Shown: positions 5,832 through 16,051, counted from the first letter of the stretch. The stretch: DNA of 42,018 nt from Rikenellaceae bacterium (GCA_015060015.1 SUZG01000015.1:1-42018), one strand, 5' to 3'. Notes: a model not told the origin generated them from the letters alone. Translations and numbers: made by a program.

Positions 5832-7061
5832 TTAAAGGCCTATAATCTTATTGTGGATCAGCATCGCAGCACCCCACGCATTGGCATTCTCCGACATCTT
5901 TGAGAGGCGGAATTTGGTATCCTTATACACAAGGTTCAGCGAATACTTATTGGTTGATGACTTCAACGGCAACATAATATAGTCGCCCGCAGCAGCCAGA
6001 TTACCACCCACGATAACGGTCTCGGGATTGAACGTATTGATAAGGAACGCCACAGCCTTACCCAGCTTCTCGCCCACCTCCTCGATAAGCTCGATAGAGA
6101 GGTTGTCATCATTCTTCGCCGCAGCGATAATATCGTTGATGTGAATCTGCTCGCCCTTGTCGTACTTCTCACGCAGGATGGTGTTCACACCACTCTTTAT
6201 AAGCTTTATAATCTTCTCCTCGATAGCGATACCCGACACCTCGGTCTCCAAGCAACCCTTCTTACCGCAAGCACATATCGTCTCGTTGTCGAAGAACGGG
6301 ATATGACCGAACTCGCCGGCAAAGCCATTCTTGCCATAATAGAGCTTACCCTCAATAACAATACCGATAGCCACGCCTCGACCCAGATGGAGATATATCA
6401 CATCACTCTCCTCCTTTGAACGGCCACAGTTATACTCGGCATAGCAACGGGCACGGGTGTCATTCTCCAACAGCACGCGAATCTTCACTCTCTCCTCAAT
6501 GATATCACGCAACGACTGCTCATTTGAGGTGAAATACATATAGCTGCGTCCCGTTTCAGGATTCACTCTACCCACGATAGATACACCCAGACCCAAAATC
6601 TTGGCACGGTCGATACCGCAAGTGGCGATAAACTCCTCAATATTGCTGCAAATCTTCTCCAAGCACTGCGGACGATTCTGCAACTCAAAGGTGTTATCCA
6701 CAACCTCCTTGATGATGTTGTTCTGCAAGTCGGTTATCACATAGGTCATATTATCACGGGCAACATTCACTCCGGCAAAATATATCGCCGAATTAGCCAG
6801 ACCAAAGACATTGGGACGACGACCGCCCGGAGTCTCTACCTTACCCAGGTCATTTACAATATTCTCGTCTATCAACTCCTGTACCAGTTTGGTAATGGTA
6901 GGCACACTGATATGCAACTCTTTGGTCAGTTCAGAGAGTGTACATTCGCCATTAACAGCCATATAAGCGATGATATTTCGCTTGATAATGTTATTCTTAT
7001 GCGTTATACCCTTAATGTTTTCACTGGGCTGAATGTTGAAGAATTCGGTAAGTGATGACAT
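5832..7061 (-). CDS. ROK-family transcriptional regulator or sugar kinase-like repressor
   Basis: The 409-residue protein has an N-terminal winged helix (about residues 22-78, with CTLSELTKELHISVPTITKLVQELIDENIV) joined to a ROK domain. In the ROK part, GEFGH and CACGKKGCLE give the zinc-binding signature, and LENDTRARCYAE and VGGNLAAAG are the expected sugar and phosphate loops. This is the NagC/Mlc/XylR architecture: a sugar-responsive regulator, not a pure kinase. The upstream TTG would add 12 residues; the ATG at 7061 (MSSLTEFF) is the better start. A consensus promoter lies 34 nt upstream. The acetyltransferase follows closely. No sugar-use genes are adjacent, so its regulon is unknown. 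Confidence 0.87.
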   Translation of the reverse strand: MSSLTEFFNIQPSENIKGITHKNNIIKRNIIAYMAVNGECTLSELTKELHISVPTITKLVQELIDENIVNDLGKVETPGGRRPNVFGLANSAIYFAGVNVARDNMTYVITDLQNNIIKEVVDNTFELQNRPQCLEKICSNIEEFIATCGIDRAKILGLGVSIVGRVNPETGRSYMYFTSNEQSLRDIIEERVKIRVLLENDTRARCYAEYNCGRSKEESDVIYLHLGRGVAIGIVIEGKLYYGKNGFAGEFGHIPFFDNETICACGKKGCLETEVSGIAIEEKIIKLIKSGVNTILREKYDKGEQIHINDIIAAAKNDDNLSIELIEEVGEKLGKAVAFLINTFNPETVIVGGNLAAAGDYIMLPLKSSTNKYSLNLVYKDTKFRLSKMSENANAWGAAMLIHNKIIGL

Positions 7062-7094
7062 AGCAAGATGTTGAATTATTTTAATAAACCTTTG

Positions 7095-7126
7095 CAAATA
7101 TACTAACTTTTATTCGTATCAACAAC
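7095..7126 (-). promoter_or_regulatory. Promoter of the ROK regulator gene
   Basis: On the minus strand GTTG (7126-7123), 20 nt and TATATTTG (7102-7095) fit the Bacteroidetes consensus and precede the ATG at 7061. Confidence 0.75.
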
Positions 7127-7152
7127 TCTCTTTTTAATTAATTTAACGAATT

Positions 7153-7196
7153 TTATAAAAAAAATAAGGTTCTCCCATCTTCCGATAAGAGAACCT
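7153..7196 (-). terminator. Intrinsic terminator of fabD
   Basis: AGGTTCTC and GAGAACCT (7196-7189 and 7174-7167 on the minus strand) form an 8-bp stem. TATTTTTTTTATAAAA follows, just after the fabD stop codon. Confidence 0.85.
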
Positions 7197-7221
7197 CGTA
7201 TTATTCAGCCCCTGCCGAGAG

Positions 7222-8103
7222 TTATATCGTTGCCTTTGACTCGCAGAGAGCCTCGGCCGAAACCTTCTTTACCAGACCCTGCAAGACATTGCCGGGGCCA
7301 AGCTCTGTAAATTCGGTTACGCCATCGGCCAACATATTACGCACAATTTGCGTCCAACGCACCGGCGAGGTCAATTGAGCAATAAGATTCTGCTTGATAA
7401 CCTCTGCATCGGTCTGCGGTCTGGCATCAACATTCTGATACACAGGACATGCAGGCGTATGAAACTCCACCTCCGAGATAGCCTGCTCCAACTCTACGCG
7501 AGCAGCCTCCATCAGTGGCGAGTGGAAAGCACCACCTACGGGCAGACGCAAGGCACGACGTGCTCCTGCGGCCTTCAACTTCTCGCACGCAGCATCCACA
7601 GCCGCATTTGCACCCGATATAACCAGTTGTCCGGGGCAGTTGTAGTTGGCAGCTATAACAACGCCATCAACATCGGCACAGACAGCCTCTACCGTAGCAT
7701 CATCCACGCCGATAATGGCAGCCATACCACCGGGCAACTGCTCGCAGCACTTCTGCATAGCCATAGCTCGCTTTGCGACCAATCGCAAGCCATCCTCAAA
7801 CGACAAAGCACCCGACACAACCAATGCCGAGAACTCGCCCAGCGAGTGACCCGCAACGACATCGGGTTTAACGCCCAGCACTTTCGCCAAGATAACCGAA
7901 TGGAGGAACACTGCCGGCTGTGTAACCTTTGTCTGTTTCAATTCGTCAGCGGTACCTCCGAACATAATATCAGTAATGGAGAAGCCGAGTATCTCGTTCG
8001 CTTTCACGAACATATCCCTCGCCTCTGCATTACTTTCATATAAATCCTTTCCCATACCAGAGAACTGTGAGCCCTGACCGGGAAAGATATAAGCCTTTTT
8101 CAT
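7222..8103 (-). CDS. fabD: Malonyl-CoA:ACP transacylase
   Basis: FabD moves malonate from CoA to acyl carrier protein to start type II fatty-acid synthesis in the cytoplasm. The 293-residue protein has the oxyanion motif GQGSQ at residues 9-13, the nucleophile S87 in GHSLGE, R112 for malonate binding and the catalytic H194 in GAFHSP. Length and order are standard. The ATG at 8103 gives MKKAYIFPGQG, the usual start of the family. It stands alone, with no fabF, fabG or acpP next to it. It has its own promoter, divergent from mnmA, and its own terminator. Confidence 0.96.
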   Translation of the reverse strand: MKKAYIFPGQGSQFSGMGKDLYESNAEARDMFVKANEILGFSITDIMFGGTADELKQTKVTQPAVFLHSVILAKVLGVKPDVVAGHSLGEFSALVVSGALSFEDGLRLVAKRAMAMQKCCEQLPGGMAAIIGVDDATVEAVCADVDGVVIAANYNCPGQLVISGANAAVDAACEKLKAAGARRALRLPVGGAFHSPLMEAARVELEQAISEVEFHTPACPVYQNVDARPQTDAEVIKQNLIAQLTSPVRWTQIVRNMLADGVTEFTELGPGNVLQGLVKKVSAEALCESKATI

Positions 8104-8155
8104 ATTTGTATATCGTATTTAATACGAGTCCGCGACAAACTCTGTTTTAGTGGGG

Positions 8156-8187
8156 CAAAGATACACTCTATAAGTCAAAAATCCAAA
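8156..8187 (-). promoter_or_regulatory. fabD promoter
   Basis: On the minus strand TTTG (8187-8184), a 20-nt spacer and TATCTTTG (8163-8156) match the consensus. The start should fall about 45 nt before the fabD ATG. Confidence 0.85.
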
Positions 8188-8211
8188 CCCACACGTTTGA
8201 CAACCCATTCT

Positions 8212-8243
8212 TTTGATTTTTGCACCAATAATTTGTACATTTG
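8212..8243 (+). promoter_or_regulatory. mnmA promoter
   Basis: TTTG (8212-8215), 20 nt and TACATTTG (8236-8243) match the consensus. The predicted start lies about 18 nt before the mnmA ATG. It is back to back with the fabD promoter, and the two -33 boxes are 24 nt apart. Confidence 0.85.
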
Positions 8244-8267
8244 TCGCTGTAATATCGAATTTTATCT

Positions 8268-9443
8268 ATGGCAAGAGTTGTTGTTGGTCTTTCAGGCGGT
8301 GTTGATTCCTCGGTGGCAGCCTATCTGCTCAAAGAGCAGGGGCACGAGGTTATAGGCCTCTTTATGCGTAATTGGCACGACACAACAGGTACGTTGGAGG
8401 GCGACTGTCCCTGGTATGACGACCAGCTGTTTGCCGAGTTGGTGGCCAAGCGATTGGATATACCTTTTAAGTTTGTCGATCTGTCGGAAGAGTACCGCCA
8501 CCGCGTTGTGGATTATATGTTTTCGGAGTACGAAAAGGGCCGCACACCCAATCCCGATGTATTGTGTAACCGCGAGATAAAATTTGACGTATTCCTCAAA
8601 GAGGCACTGAAACTCGGTGCCGACTATGTCGCTACGGGTCACTACTGCCGCAAAACGGAGGAGACAATTGATGGCCGCACCGTCTATCGTCTGCTGGCCG
8701 GCTCCGACCCCAACAAGGACCAGAGTTATTTCCTCTGTCAGCTCACGCAGGAGCAGCTCCGCTACGCCCTGTTCCCTATCGGAGATATGCTCAAACCCGA
8801 TGTTCGACGCATTGCCGAGGAGCAACATCTCGCAACGGCCAAACGCAAAGATTCGCAGGGTATCTGCTTTGTCGGCAAGGTCGATTTACCCGTTTTCCTG
8901 CAACAAAAACTATCGGCAAAAGAGGGAAATATCCACGAGATACTCCCTTCGTGGAGAGGATATAACCATATTGATAATCAAGACGATATCAAACTTCTTT
9001 CGCAGCCGTTCTGCTACACCGTACGCGATGGCAAAAAGATAGGCACTCACAAGGGGGCCCACTTCTACACCATCGGCCAACGCAAGGGCTTGGGCATTGG
9101 CGGACGCAAGGAGTCACTCTTCATCATCGCAACCGATGTGGAGCAGAATGTGATATATGTCGGCGAGGGCGACTCGCACCCTGGCCTCTATCGTCGGGCT
9201 CTGCACATTCTCCCCGACGAGATTCATTGGGTAGAGCCTTCTGAAGCTATGCAGGTGGGCGAGAAACGCCGCTACGATGTCCGCATACGCTACCGCCAGC
9301 CATTGCAGAAGGCTACGCTGCTACAACACGAAGATGGGCTCTATATCCTCTTTGACGAGCCACAGCGAGGCATTGCTGCGGGTCAGTTTGCGGCGTGGTA
9401 CGACGGAGATATCCTTGCCGGCTCGGGCGTCATCGAGAAATAG
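8268..9443 (+). CDS. mnmA: tRNA-specific 2-thiouridylase
   Basis: MnmA adenylates and then thiolates uridine 34 of tRNA-Lys, -Glu and -Gln. SGGVDSS at residues 9-15 is the PP-loop for ATP. C100 in PDVLCN is the nucleophile and C200 in QGICFVG is the second catalytic cysteine. GHYCR and PNKDQSYFL are further family motifs. At 391 residues it is slightly longer than the E. coli enzyme. It carries the [17 protein letters not shown] insertion in the first third, which I associate with the Bacteroidetes form. Translation starts at the ATG at 8268. It is monocistronic with a clear promoter and terminator; the sulfur-relay partners are not nearby. Confidence 0.96.
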   Translation: MARVVVGLSGGVDSSVAAYLLKEQGHEVIGLFMRNWHDTTGTLEGDCPWYDDQLFAELVAKRLDIPFKFVDLSEEYRHRVVDYMFSEYEKGRTPNPDVLCNREIKFDVFLKEALKLGADYVATGHYCRKTEETIDGRTVYRLLAGSDPNKDQSYFLCQLTQEQLRYALFPIGDMLKPDVRRIAEEQHLATAKRKDSQGICFVGKVDLPVFLQQKLSAKEGNIHEILPSWRGYNHIDNQDDIKLLSQPFCYTVRDGKKIGTHKGAHFYTIGQRKGLGIGGRKESLFIIATDVEQNVIYVGEGDSHPGLYRRALHILPDEIHWVEPSEAMQVGEKRRYDVRIRYRQPLQKATLLQHEDGLYILFDEPQRGIAAGQFAAWYDGDILAGSGVIEK

Positions 9444-9461
9444 AGCAACGACACAACAAAA

Positions 9462-9487
9462 AAAGGCTACCCGCAAAGGTAGCCTTT
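9462..9487. terminator. Bidirectional intrinsic terminator
   Basis: AAAGGCTACC (9462-9471), loop CGCAAA and GGTAGCCTTT (9478-9487) form a perfect 10-bp stem between the convergent mnmA and degP genes. Confidence 0.85.
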
Positions 9488-9504
9488 CAAATTTGGATAA
9501 CATC

Positions 9505-11004
9505 CTACTCCACAATCACATAGCGGACAGCCTTTCCATTGGGATATATGCCGTCAATGGTCTGTATCCTCTCACTCATACGCTGCAATGCCGACACCGA
9601 CACTACGGGGCGGTCGTTGATGTAGGTTATCACGAAGCCCTCGCGTATGCCCGAACGACCCAGCAGGCCATCCTTCTTGATGCTCACCACCTGCACGCCG
9701 CCACGAATCTCCAACTCGTCGCACAACGCCTTGCTCGCATCAGCAAACTTTCCACCCAGAATCTCGGCAAAATCCTTCATCTCACGCGTCACAGGCTCAC
9801 TCTTGCCCACCTTGTTACGCAGCACGACAACAGCCTCCTTCTTCGTTCCGTTACGCAGGTAGTCCAGCACCACCTTGTCGCCCGGACGGTGGCGTGCAAT
9901 CTTCTCCATCAGCGTCGATGCGTCGTTGGTCTTCACGCCATCTATCGCCGTGATTATGTCGCCCTTACGCAGGCCTGCCTCCTCGGCTGCCGAGCCTTCG
10001 ACAACCTCATTCACATAGAGGCCGCCCAGCTTCTTGATGTCGAGTTCCTCGCCCAACTCCTCGATGAATTGGTCGTCAATCACTCTGTAACGCACGCCCA
10101 GCATAGCACGCTGCACCACGCCGTACTCCTTCAAATCGACGACCACCTTACGCACGATAGTCTCGGGCACAGCAAACGAGTAACCTATGTAACTACCCGT
10201 AGATGATTTGATTACGGTGTTTATGCCCACCAACTCGCCACGCGTATTCACCAACGCACCGCCCGAGTTACCAGGGTTTACCGCCGCATCGGTCTGAATG
10301 AACGACTCCACACGCAGCTCGTCGGGTATCACGCCTAATTGACGAGCCTTCGCCGAAACGATTCCCGCCGTGATTGTCGATTGCAGGTCAAATGGCGAGC
10401 CAATCGCCAATACCCACTCGCCCAAACGCAACGCATCGGAATTACCGAAAGGTATCGTCGGTAAATCCTTGGCATCCACCTTGATAAGTGCCACGTCGGT
10501 CGTTGGGTCGGTGCCAATCAGCTCCGCATCGAACGTGCGACCGTCGTTGAGCTTCACTTTCAGCTTTGTCGCCTCCTCGATGACGTGATTGTTCGTCACA
10601 ATGTAACCATCCTCCGAGATTATCACACCCGAGCCTCCTGCACGCTGCTCACGCGTCTGCGGCTCGCCGTATGAACGCCCACCGCCATACGGAATACCGA
10701 AAAACTCATAGAACGGGTCAAAGCCGTATGAACGACCTCCCACCTCCACCTCGCGTATCGCCTCGATGTTCACCACCGCCTTCACAGCGTTCTCCGCGGC
10801 GTATGTGAGGTCGGGATACTGGTCGGCTTCGTATGCCGTAAAGTGATTTCCGGCAGTGGGCATCGCATCACTCCACGCCGTTGTTGTTACAATGGGCTCT
10901 GCCACAGAGCCTTGCAAATATTTGCTTACGCCTATTGCGGATAGGCCACCCGCTACGGCCGCAACCACAGCCGTACCAAGAACTATAAATGCCGTCTTTC
11001 TCAT
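9505..11004 (-). CDS. degP: Do-family (DegP/HtrA) serine endoprotease
   Basis: This envelope protease and chaperone degrades misfolded periplasmic proteins. From the ATG at 11004 the 499-residue protein has an N-terminal hydrophobic segment at residues 5-26 (signal or anchor). A trypsin-like domain follows, with H140 (TNNHV), D170 (TTDVALIK) and S247 (GNSGGA). PDZ1 is at about 290-390 (GVRYRV, GSAAEEAGLRKGDIITAIDG) and a shorter PDZ2 at about 420-499. All catalytic residues are intact. The open frame extends 42 codons upstream across the dispersed repeat, but that part is not protein-like, so I reject the longer start. It is monocistronic. Confidence 0.95.
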   Translation of the reverse strand: MRKTAFIVLGTAVVAAVAGGLSAIGVSKYLQGSVAEPIVTTTAWSDAMPTAGNHFTAYEADQYPDLTYAAENAVKAVVNIEAIREVEVGGRSYGFDPFYEFFGIPYGGGRSYGEPQTREQRAGGSGVIISEDGYIVTNNHVIEEATKLKVKLNDGRTFDAELIGTDPTTDVALIKVDAKDLPTIPFGNSDALRLGEWVLAIGSPFDLQSTITAGIVSAKARQLGVIPDELRVESFIQTDAAVNPGNSGGALVNTRGELVGINTVIKSSTGSYIGYSFAVPETIVRKVVVDLKEYGVVQRAMLGVRYRVIDDQFIEELGEELDIKKLGGLYVNEVVEGSAAEEAGLRKGDIITAIDGVKTNDASTLMEKIARHRPGDKVVLDYLRNGTKKEAVVVLRNKVGKSEPVTREMKDFAEILGGKFADASKALCDELEIRGGVQVVSIKKDGLLGRSGIREGFVITYINDRPVVSVSALQRMSERIQTIDGIYPNGKAVRYVIVE

Positions 11005-11045
11005 ATTACACAGTTTTAATGTTAAAATTTCGTTTAGTCTTGTAG

Positions 11046-11129
11046 CGTCATTCTGAGCATTTGTTTTTAGACTCTCACGGTCGCCAATCTCCCTCAGAGT
11101 GACGAAAAAACAAATGCGTGAGAATCTCA
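11046..11129. repeat. Dispersed nested repeat, copy 2
   Basis: The order is the same as at 608-779: GTCATTCTGAGC, CATTTGTTTTT, AGACT, a short centre (CTCACGGTCG), CTCAGAGTGAC, AAAAAACAAATG and GTGAGAATCTCA. It lacks the extra insert of copy 1. It lies in the upstream region of degP, so degP transcription may start in it or pass through it. Confidence 0.75.
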
Positions 11130-11263
11130 CTTTTAGTTACAAGGCTAAAAGCCGTAGGCAATCATTCATCATAGGCGAAAATCATTTATTTCTGCCATAA
11201 TAACGCAATATGGGTGCCATTTATTGTGCGTGTGATGCGGGATGACGTGGTAGGGGTATATAT

Positions 11264-11299
11264 AAAAAAAAAGGCGTGTCGCGGGGGAAGCGACACGCC
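11264..11299 (-). terminator. Intrinsic terminator of the large lipoprotein gene
   Basis: On the minus strand GGCGTGTCGC, a 7-nt loop and GCGACACGCC form a perfect 10-bp GC-rich stem (11299-11273), followed by nine T. It lies about 155 nt past the stop codon of the 1531-residue lipoprotein. Confidence 0.9.
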
Positions 11300-11455
11300 G
11301 ACTAGCATAAAATTTTAACCCTTTAATTTAATTACCCATCTTTTTGCTAGCTGTTTCTTTTTTCAGTGCGTCAGAGATTAAATTCAATCTCCGTATAAGT
11401 TTTAGAGAGGTTGCTGTGCGGCAGGCGAGCCCACCGCACTCAACCAATCTTTTAA

Positions 11456-14400
11456 TTACTCTTCGGGAGTAACTGCCTTCTTAGGACCGAAGGTGATAGT
11501 AACCTCAGCAGGCTTATTCTCAGCCCAAGGAAGCTCTACACTCATCTCGATAGTTACATCGATCGGGTTAGCCATCTGCAACTGGTTCTTAGCATTGAAT
11601 GTAAGCTCACCAGCAGGCTCGTTCCAGTTGAAGTACTGTGCGTACTCAGCAGGAATCTCAGATACCAACTTGAACTCAGAAGTCAAGCCGTAGATGTCTG
11701 TACGAGTCATGTTCTTGTACCAACCGTTAGTACCGTTACCAAGCAACCAAGCACCAGTCTCGTGGTCGATCAAGTTAACCTTAGAGCCATCAGCCCAAAC
11801 GTAAGCAGTCTTCTTACCCTCACGAGCCTCGAACAAGTCGAAGTAATCGATAGCATCGATTGTGTAAACCTGTGACTCAGTTACCTCGATGTACTTAGGT
11901 GCATCAGGATTAACTGACAAGTCGCAGAGAGGATTGAACTGGTTAACCTTGTACTCAGCATAAGTCTTGCCCTCGTCGAATGAAGTAGGCAACTCTACAT
12001 CGCCACTCATAATCAACTTACCTGCAACGCGTACAGACTCGTCCTTACCCTTGTAAGAAAGCTTGTTACCGTTGAATACGATGTTAGCATCCTTAGGCTC
12101 CTCTACGAAGTCGAATGTAGCAGTCAAGTGCTCAGCAGCAAGATCCTCAGCAGTCAAGTATCTAACGATATTGCCAGCGTCGTCCTTCTCAACTACACGG
12201 AATGCAGCATCCATATCAACCTCGTAAACAGAGAATGCAAGGATAGCCTTAGTGTAAGTATCAGCGAACTTCTTACCATCAGCATAAGTCTGGTAGAATG
12301 GCTTAACGTTAGAGTAGTAACCGTTATCAGAGAATACGAATGCATCGCTGTGAACGAAGTCATACTTAGTAGGAACATCGAAGTTCAAAGTGTACTTCAA
12401 GATAACCTCCTGACCATACCAAGTCTTATAAGTCTGAGTGTACTCAATTCTCTTATGGCTAACATTATTCCAACTCAATGAGTGGTAACGAACATAAGCA
12501 GCTCTGTCAGCACCATTTACACCCAAGTAAGCAGCACCACGACCCAACTTCTCAAGGAATTCGATCTGGCCCTCAATATTACCAGGAGTCTGAGTCTCCT
12601 CGTCCATACCGAACCAGTACAACTTGTTGTCAACAACAACCTTCTTAGGATCCTCGAATGTCTTGTTGTCATCGAAGATAGACTTGAGGAAGTCTGCCTC
12701 AGCAGGATACTCAACACCAATCTCAGCATCGCGAGCTACGATAAGATCGTACAATGTATCCAACTTCATAGGCTCGATACCGTACTCCTCGTTGCTCTCC
12801 TTAGTAGCATTGATAGTAGGTCTGTGAGTGTACTCTACAGAGTGCTCCTTAAAGAGAGTTACAGCCTCACGTGAACGGTCGATAGTGTTAACCAATACCT
12901 CAACAGTAATATCGATAGACTCCAACTCGTAAACGAATGTAAGCTTGTAAGTCTTATCGAACTCAAAGCCATCAATTGCAAGAGTTACGTTCTCGTCAGC
13001 GTCAGCAGCCAAAGTAGCAACTACACCCTCAACCTCAGTCTCAGTGCCATCCTCAGCAACCTCAGCTACAGTAGCCTCAACAGCTGACTGGATGAATGCA
13101 GAGTACTTACCAGCGAAGTCATACAACTTAGCATTCTCCTCGTCGATAGTAACATCAACAGTACGATAGTAATCAGCGTCGTTGCCAGCAAAGCGCTGAG
13201 CATCAACATTAGCATCCTCCTTGAATGACCAAACGATGTCAGCAACTGTACCAGCAGCCTCACCTTTAGCCTTACCGATCTTAACTACCATACCAGTGTT
13301 AAGCTCAAAGCCAGAAGCCAAGTAACGAACAGTAGCACCCAAAATAGAACCTACAGACTCAGAATCAGCATCCTCAGTAAGATTTACGCGAGGAACGAAG
13401 TTGAAGTCGTTAGTCAACTGCAAATTACCGTTAGAAGCCTCCAACAAGTACTTACCCTCAGCAGACTCCTCACCAACAGTTGCATTAGGCATGTTAATCT
13501 CAAACATACCGTTTGAAAGAGCTACGAAATAGCAGAAGTATGCACGAGCATCCGGGTCGGGCTCGTAAGCACCCTTGTACATAAAGTCAGGACGCTCAAC
13601 CTCATAACCCATATCAGCAAGCTCATACCACTTGTAAGACTCACCATCAGCGTCAATATAAAGCAACTCAAGACCCTCCATCAACTTGTAAATAGACTTG
13701 TCAGTGTAAGGGATCTCCAAGTCAACCTGAGAGTGGTCGATCCACTCGGGAGCAGCTACTAAATCACCATTCTCCTCATAGAACAAACCGGGAGTAATGC
13801 TCAAATGATCAGGGTTAGCTACAAGGTTAGTGTAGCAGCTTGACAAGTTAGCGTTCTCGTTAGCAACAACCAAAGAGATGCTGTAACCCTTTGAACCAGG
13901 TTCACCGTTTGTATAGAACTCGTCAGCAAGACCACGAGCCTCGAAGTCGATGTGAAGAACACCCTCCTCGTCAGCCTCAACAGCTACGATATCGAATGAA
14001 GTCTCCTCTGAACGAACTGTTACACCAGTCCAATCGAAAGTAAGGAATGACTTGAGATCCTCGTCAGCGTTGTTCCAAGCCTCAGCCAAAGCAGCAGCAC
14101 ACTCAGCAGGATAAACCTGATAGTCGATGTGTGAAGTACCCTCGATAACTGTACAAGCTCTCTCCTGAGTATCAGTATATGACTCAATAGCAGCCCACTC
14201 AATAGTAGCCTTACCATCAGAGAACTTGGGAACGAAAACTACACTCTGAACACGGTTCAAGATAGCGTCGATGTCAGCCTTAATCTGCTCAACAGACTTG
14301 TTCAAGCAGTTGATAGCCTTGTTAAGATCAGCGTACATAGCCTCCATATCCTCGTAAACCTTGTCGATCATACCAACGAGCTCGTTACGAACATCGTTCA

Positions 14401-16051
14401 CGCGATCTGCAAGAGCTGTGATATCCCTCTTGTGCTGGTCAGTAAGCTCAGCCTTCAACTCAGCGATCTTAGTATCGGTGTACTCTTTAGCCTGAGCAAC
14501 AGCCTTAGCGATAGCGTCGGGGATAATAACCTCAGCAACCTCCTTCTTGTAAGCCTCGAAAGCCTCAATGTGCTCTGCCAAAGCCTCCTCAACAGCGTCT
14601 ACGCGCTCGTTAACAAGCTTGATAGCCTCGTCATACTTCTTGATAAGAAGGTCGATGCGAGTGTTGATAGCGTTGTCGCCATCTACGCGTGCCTGAGCCT
14701 CAGCAGCGAGGTCATTGCGAACCTTCAAGAGTGAAGCGTTGATAGCCTCCAACTCAGCAAGAGTAGTCTTGTAGTTCTCAGTGTGCTTCTCGTCAACAGC
14801 GTTGATCTTTGTAAGCAACTGATCGTAGTAAGTATTGATCTGCTCTGCCAAAGCCTTCTCACTTGCAGAAAGCTGTTCGTACAAAGCAGCAACATCACCC
14901 TTCAAAGAAGCTACATCACCGAACAATGTGTTAATCATTGCACGGAATGCCTCGTCAGCAGCCAAAAGCTGCTCAAGAGTCTGAGTAGCCTCCTTCTTGA
15001 ATGACTCCAAAGCTGCAGCGTTAGCAGCGATGTCAGCAGCGTTCAAGTTGATCAACTCAGCGTTAGCAGCGATCTGTGCCTCCAAGCCGGGGATCAAGTT
15101 CTCCTTAACGTCCTTGATAGTCTCGTTGATCTGGTCGATCTGTGACTGAATAGCACCAATCTTACCGTCAACAGTTACCTTATAACGTGCGAACTCGTTA
15201 ATATGATTAATAAGTGTACCGTTTACAGCAGCGATGCTAGCATTTGTAGCCTCAAGACCAGCTGTCAACTCCTCAACGCTAGCGAAAATCTTAGCGATGT
15301 TGTTAGCATTTGCCTCGATAGCAGTCTTGTTAGCGTCGATCTGTGCCTGCAAGTTTGCAACAGCAGCTGTCAACTCCTCATACTTAGCAGCCAAGTCCTC
15401 CTCAAGAGCCTTGATGTCAGCCTTGATAGCCTTCAACTCCTCAGCGAAAGCCTCATCAGCAGCCTCAAGTGCATCAGCACGTGCCTCAACAGCGTCGATA
15501 GCAGCATTAGCGTCAGCGATAGCCTTCTCAGCATCCTCGCGAAGCTTCGCGATGTCACCATTCAACTTTGTCTCGAGAGTAGCAAGCTTAGTAGAGAGCT
15601 CAGTGTTAAGATCTGCAATCTGCTTAACCAACTCTGCCTTCAAAGCAGCGTCAGCATCCTTAGCAGCCTGCTTCGCAGCCTCAATAGCTGTGTTAAGAGC
15701 AGCGATGTCAGCCTCAAGAGCCTCAACCTCCTCATTCAAAGCCTCCTCCAAGTCGAGGATCTTCTCATTGGCTGTAGCGATCTTGGCGTCAAGAGCCTCG
15801 TCAGCAGACTTCAAGTTTGCGATATCCACGTCGTGGATGTTCTTGAGTTCTGCCTGAGCAGCTGCGATAGCCGCCTCAAGATCAGACTTTACCTTAGCCA
15901 AATCCGCCTTCAAAGGCTGGATCTCTCCACTAACGAGCTGATCGATACGATTGTTTATAGACTTAATGTCCTCATCATAATCAGCACATCCGGTAGAGTA
16001 GAGCATAACTCCCATCAAGAGTACGCTCAACAATTTAGATAAGTACTTCAT
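11456..16051 (-). CDS. Giant coiled-coil surface lipoprotein
   Basis: The 1531-residue protein has a lipoprotein signal ending at C22 (LYSTGC). The following ADYDED is acidic, as in Bacteroidetes signals for export to the cell surface. Residues about 25-600 are an almost uninterrupted Ala/Glu/Lys/Leu heptad region (LKADLAKVKSDLEA-like repeats), predicted to be a long coiled-coil stalk. Around residue 640 the chain switches (VQSVVFVPKFSDGKATIEW, then YQVYPAECA) to a beta-rich region of about 890 residues. This join reminds me of the DUF4988/PL29-lyase-N-type Bacteroidales surface proteins, but I see no lyase catalytic site. It probably projects a ligand-binding or adhesive head from the outer membrane. 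The gene lies 72 nt downstream of the OmpA-like gene and uses a narrow set of codons, suggesting high expression. Confidence 0.88.
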   Translation of the reverse strand: MKYLSKLLSVLLMGVMLYSTGCADYDEDIKSINNRIDQLVSGEIQPLKADLAKVKSDLEAAIAAAQAELKNIHDVDIANLKSADEALDAKIATANEKILDLEEALNEEVEALEADIAALNTAIEAAKQAAKDADAALKAELVKQIADLNTELSTKLATLETKLNGDIAKLREDAEKAIADANAAIDAVEARADALEAADEAFAEELKAIKADIKALEEDLAAKYEELTAAVANLQAQIDANKTAIEANANNIAKIFASVEELTAGLEATNASIAAVNGTLINHINEFARYKVTVDGKIGAIQSQIDQINETIKDVKENLIPGLEAQIAANAELINLNAADIAANAAALESFKKEATQTLEQLLAADEAFRAMINTLFGDVASLKGDVAALYEQLSASEKALAEQINTYYDQLLTKINAVDEKHTENYKTTLAELEAINASLLKVRNDLAAEAQARVDGDNAINTRIDLLIKKYDEAIKLVNERVDAVEEALAEHIEAFEAYKKEVAEVIIPDAIAKAVAQAKEYTDTKIAELKAELTDQHKRDITALADRVNDVRNELVGMIDKVYEDMEAMYADLNKAINCLNKSVEQIKADIDAILNRVQSVVFVPKFSDGKATIEWAAIESYTDTQERACTVIEGTSHIDYQVYPAECAAALAEAWNNADEDLKSFLTFDWTGVTVRSEETSFDIVAVEADEEGVLHIDFEARGLADEFYTNGEPGSKGYSISLVVANENANLSSCYTNLVANPDHLSITPGLFYEENGDLVAAPEWIDHSQVDLEIPYTDKSIYKLMEGLELLYIDADGESYKWYELADMGYEVERPDFMYKGAYEPDPDARAYFCYFVALSNGMFEINMPNATVGEESAEGKYLLEASNGNLQLTNDFNFVPRVNLTEDADSESVGSILGATVRYLASGFELNTGMVVKIGKAKGEAAGTVADIVWSFKEDANVDAQRFAGNDADYYRTVDVTIDEENAKLYDFAGKYSAFIQSAVEATVAEVAEDGTETEVEGVVATLAADADENVTLAIDGFEFDKTYKLTFVYELESIDITVEVLVNTIDRSREAVTLFKEHSVEYTHRPTINATKESNEEYGIEPMKLDTLYDLIVARDAEIGVEYPAEADFLKSIFDDNKTFEDPKKVVVDNKLYWFGMDEETQTPGNIEGQIEFLEKLGRGAAYLGVNGADRAAYVRYHSLSWNNVSHKRIEYTQTYKTWYGQEVILKYTLNFDVPTKYDFVHSDAFVFSDNGYYSNVKPFYQTYADGKKFADTYTKAILAFSVYEVDMDAAFRVVEKDDAGNIVRYLTAEDLAAEHLTATFDFVEEPKDANIVFNGNKLSYKGKDESVRVAGKLIMSGDVELPTSFDEGKTYAEYKVNQFNPLCDLSVNPDAPKYIEVTESQVYTIDAIDYFDLFEAREGKKTAYVWADGSKVNLIDHETGAWLLGNGTNGWYKNMTRTDIYGLTSEFKLVSEIPAEYAQYFNWNEPAGELTFNAKNQLQMANPIDVTIEMSVELPWAENKPAEVTITFGPKKAVTPEE

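Larger units (their letters stand above)
11005..11455. other. Intergenic region with dispersed repeat and terminator
   Basis: No gene is visible. The part next to degP holds repeat copy 2. The central part contains the terminator of the large lipoprotein gene, and about 150 nt of non-coding 3' sequence separate that terminator from the lipoprotein stop codon. I could not find a consensus promoter for degP; it may lie within or beyond the repeat. Confidence 0.55.

Noticed and set aside
11005..11130. Longer DegP reading frame starting at 11130
   Set aside because: The extra 42 codons are the dispersed repeat, and the signal-anchor segment begins right after the ATG at 11004.
15203..16042. Long plus-strand frames opposite the giant lipoprotein (also 14432-14734, 15234-15857)
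   Set aside because: They are Leu/Ser or Ala/Ser-rich mirror images of the coiled-coil coding bias on the minus strand, with no starts or signals of their own.
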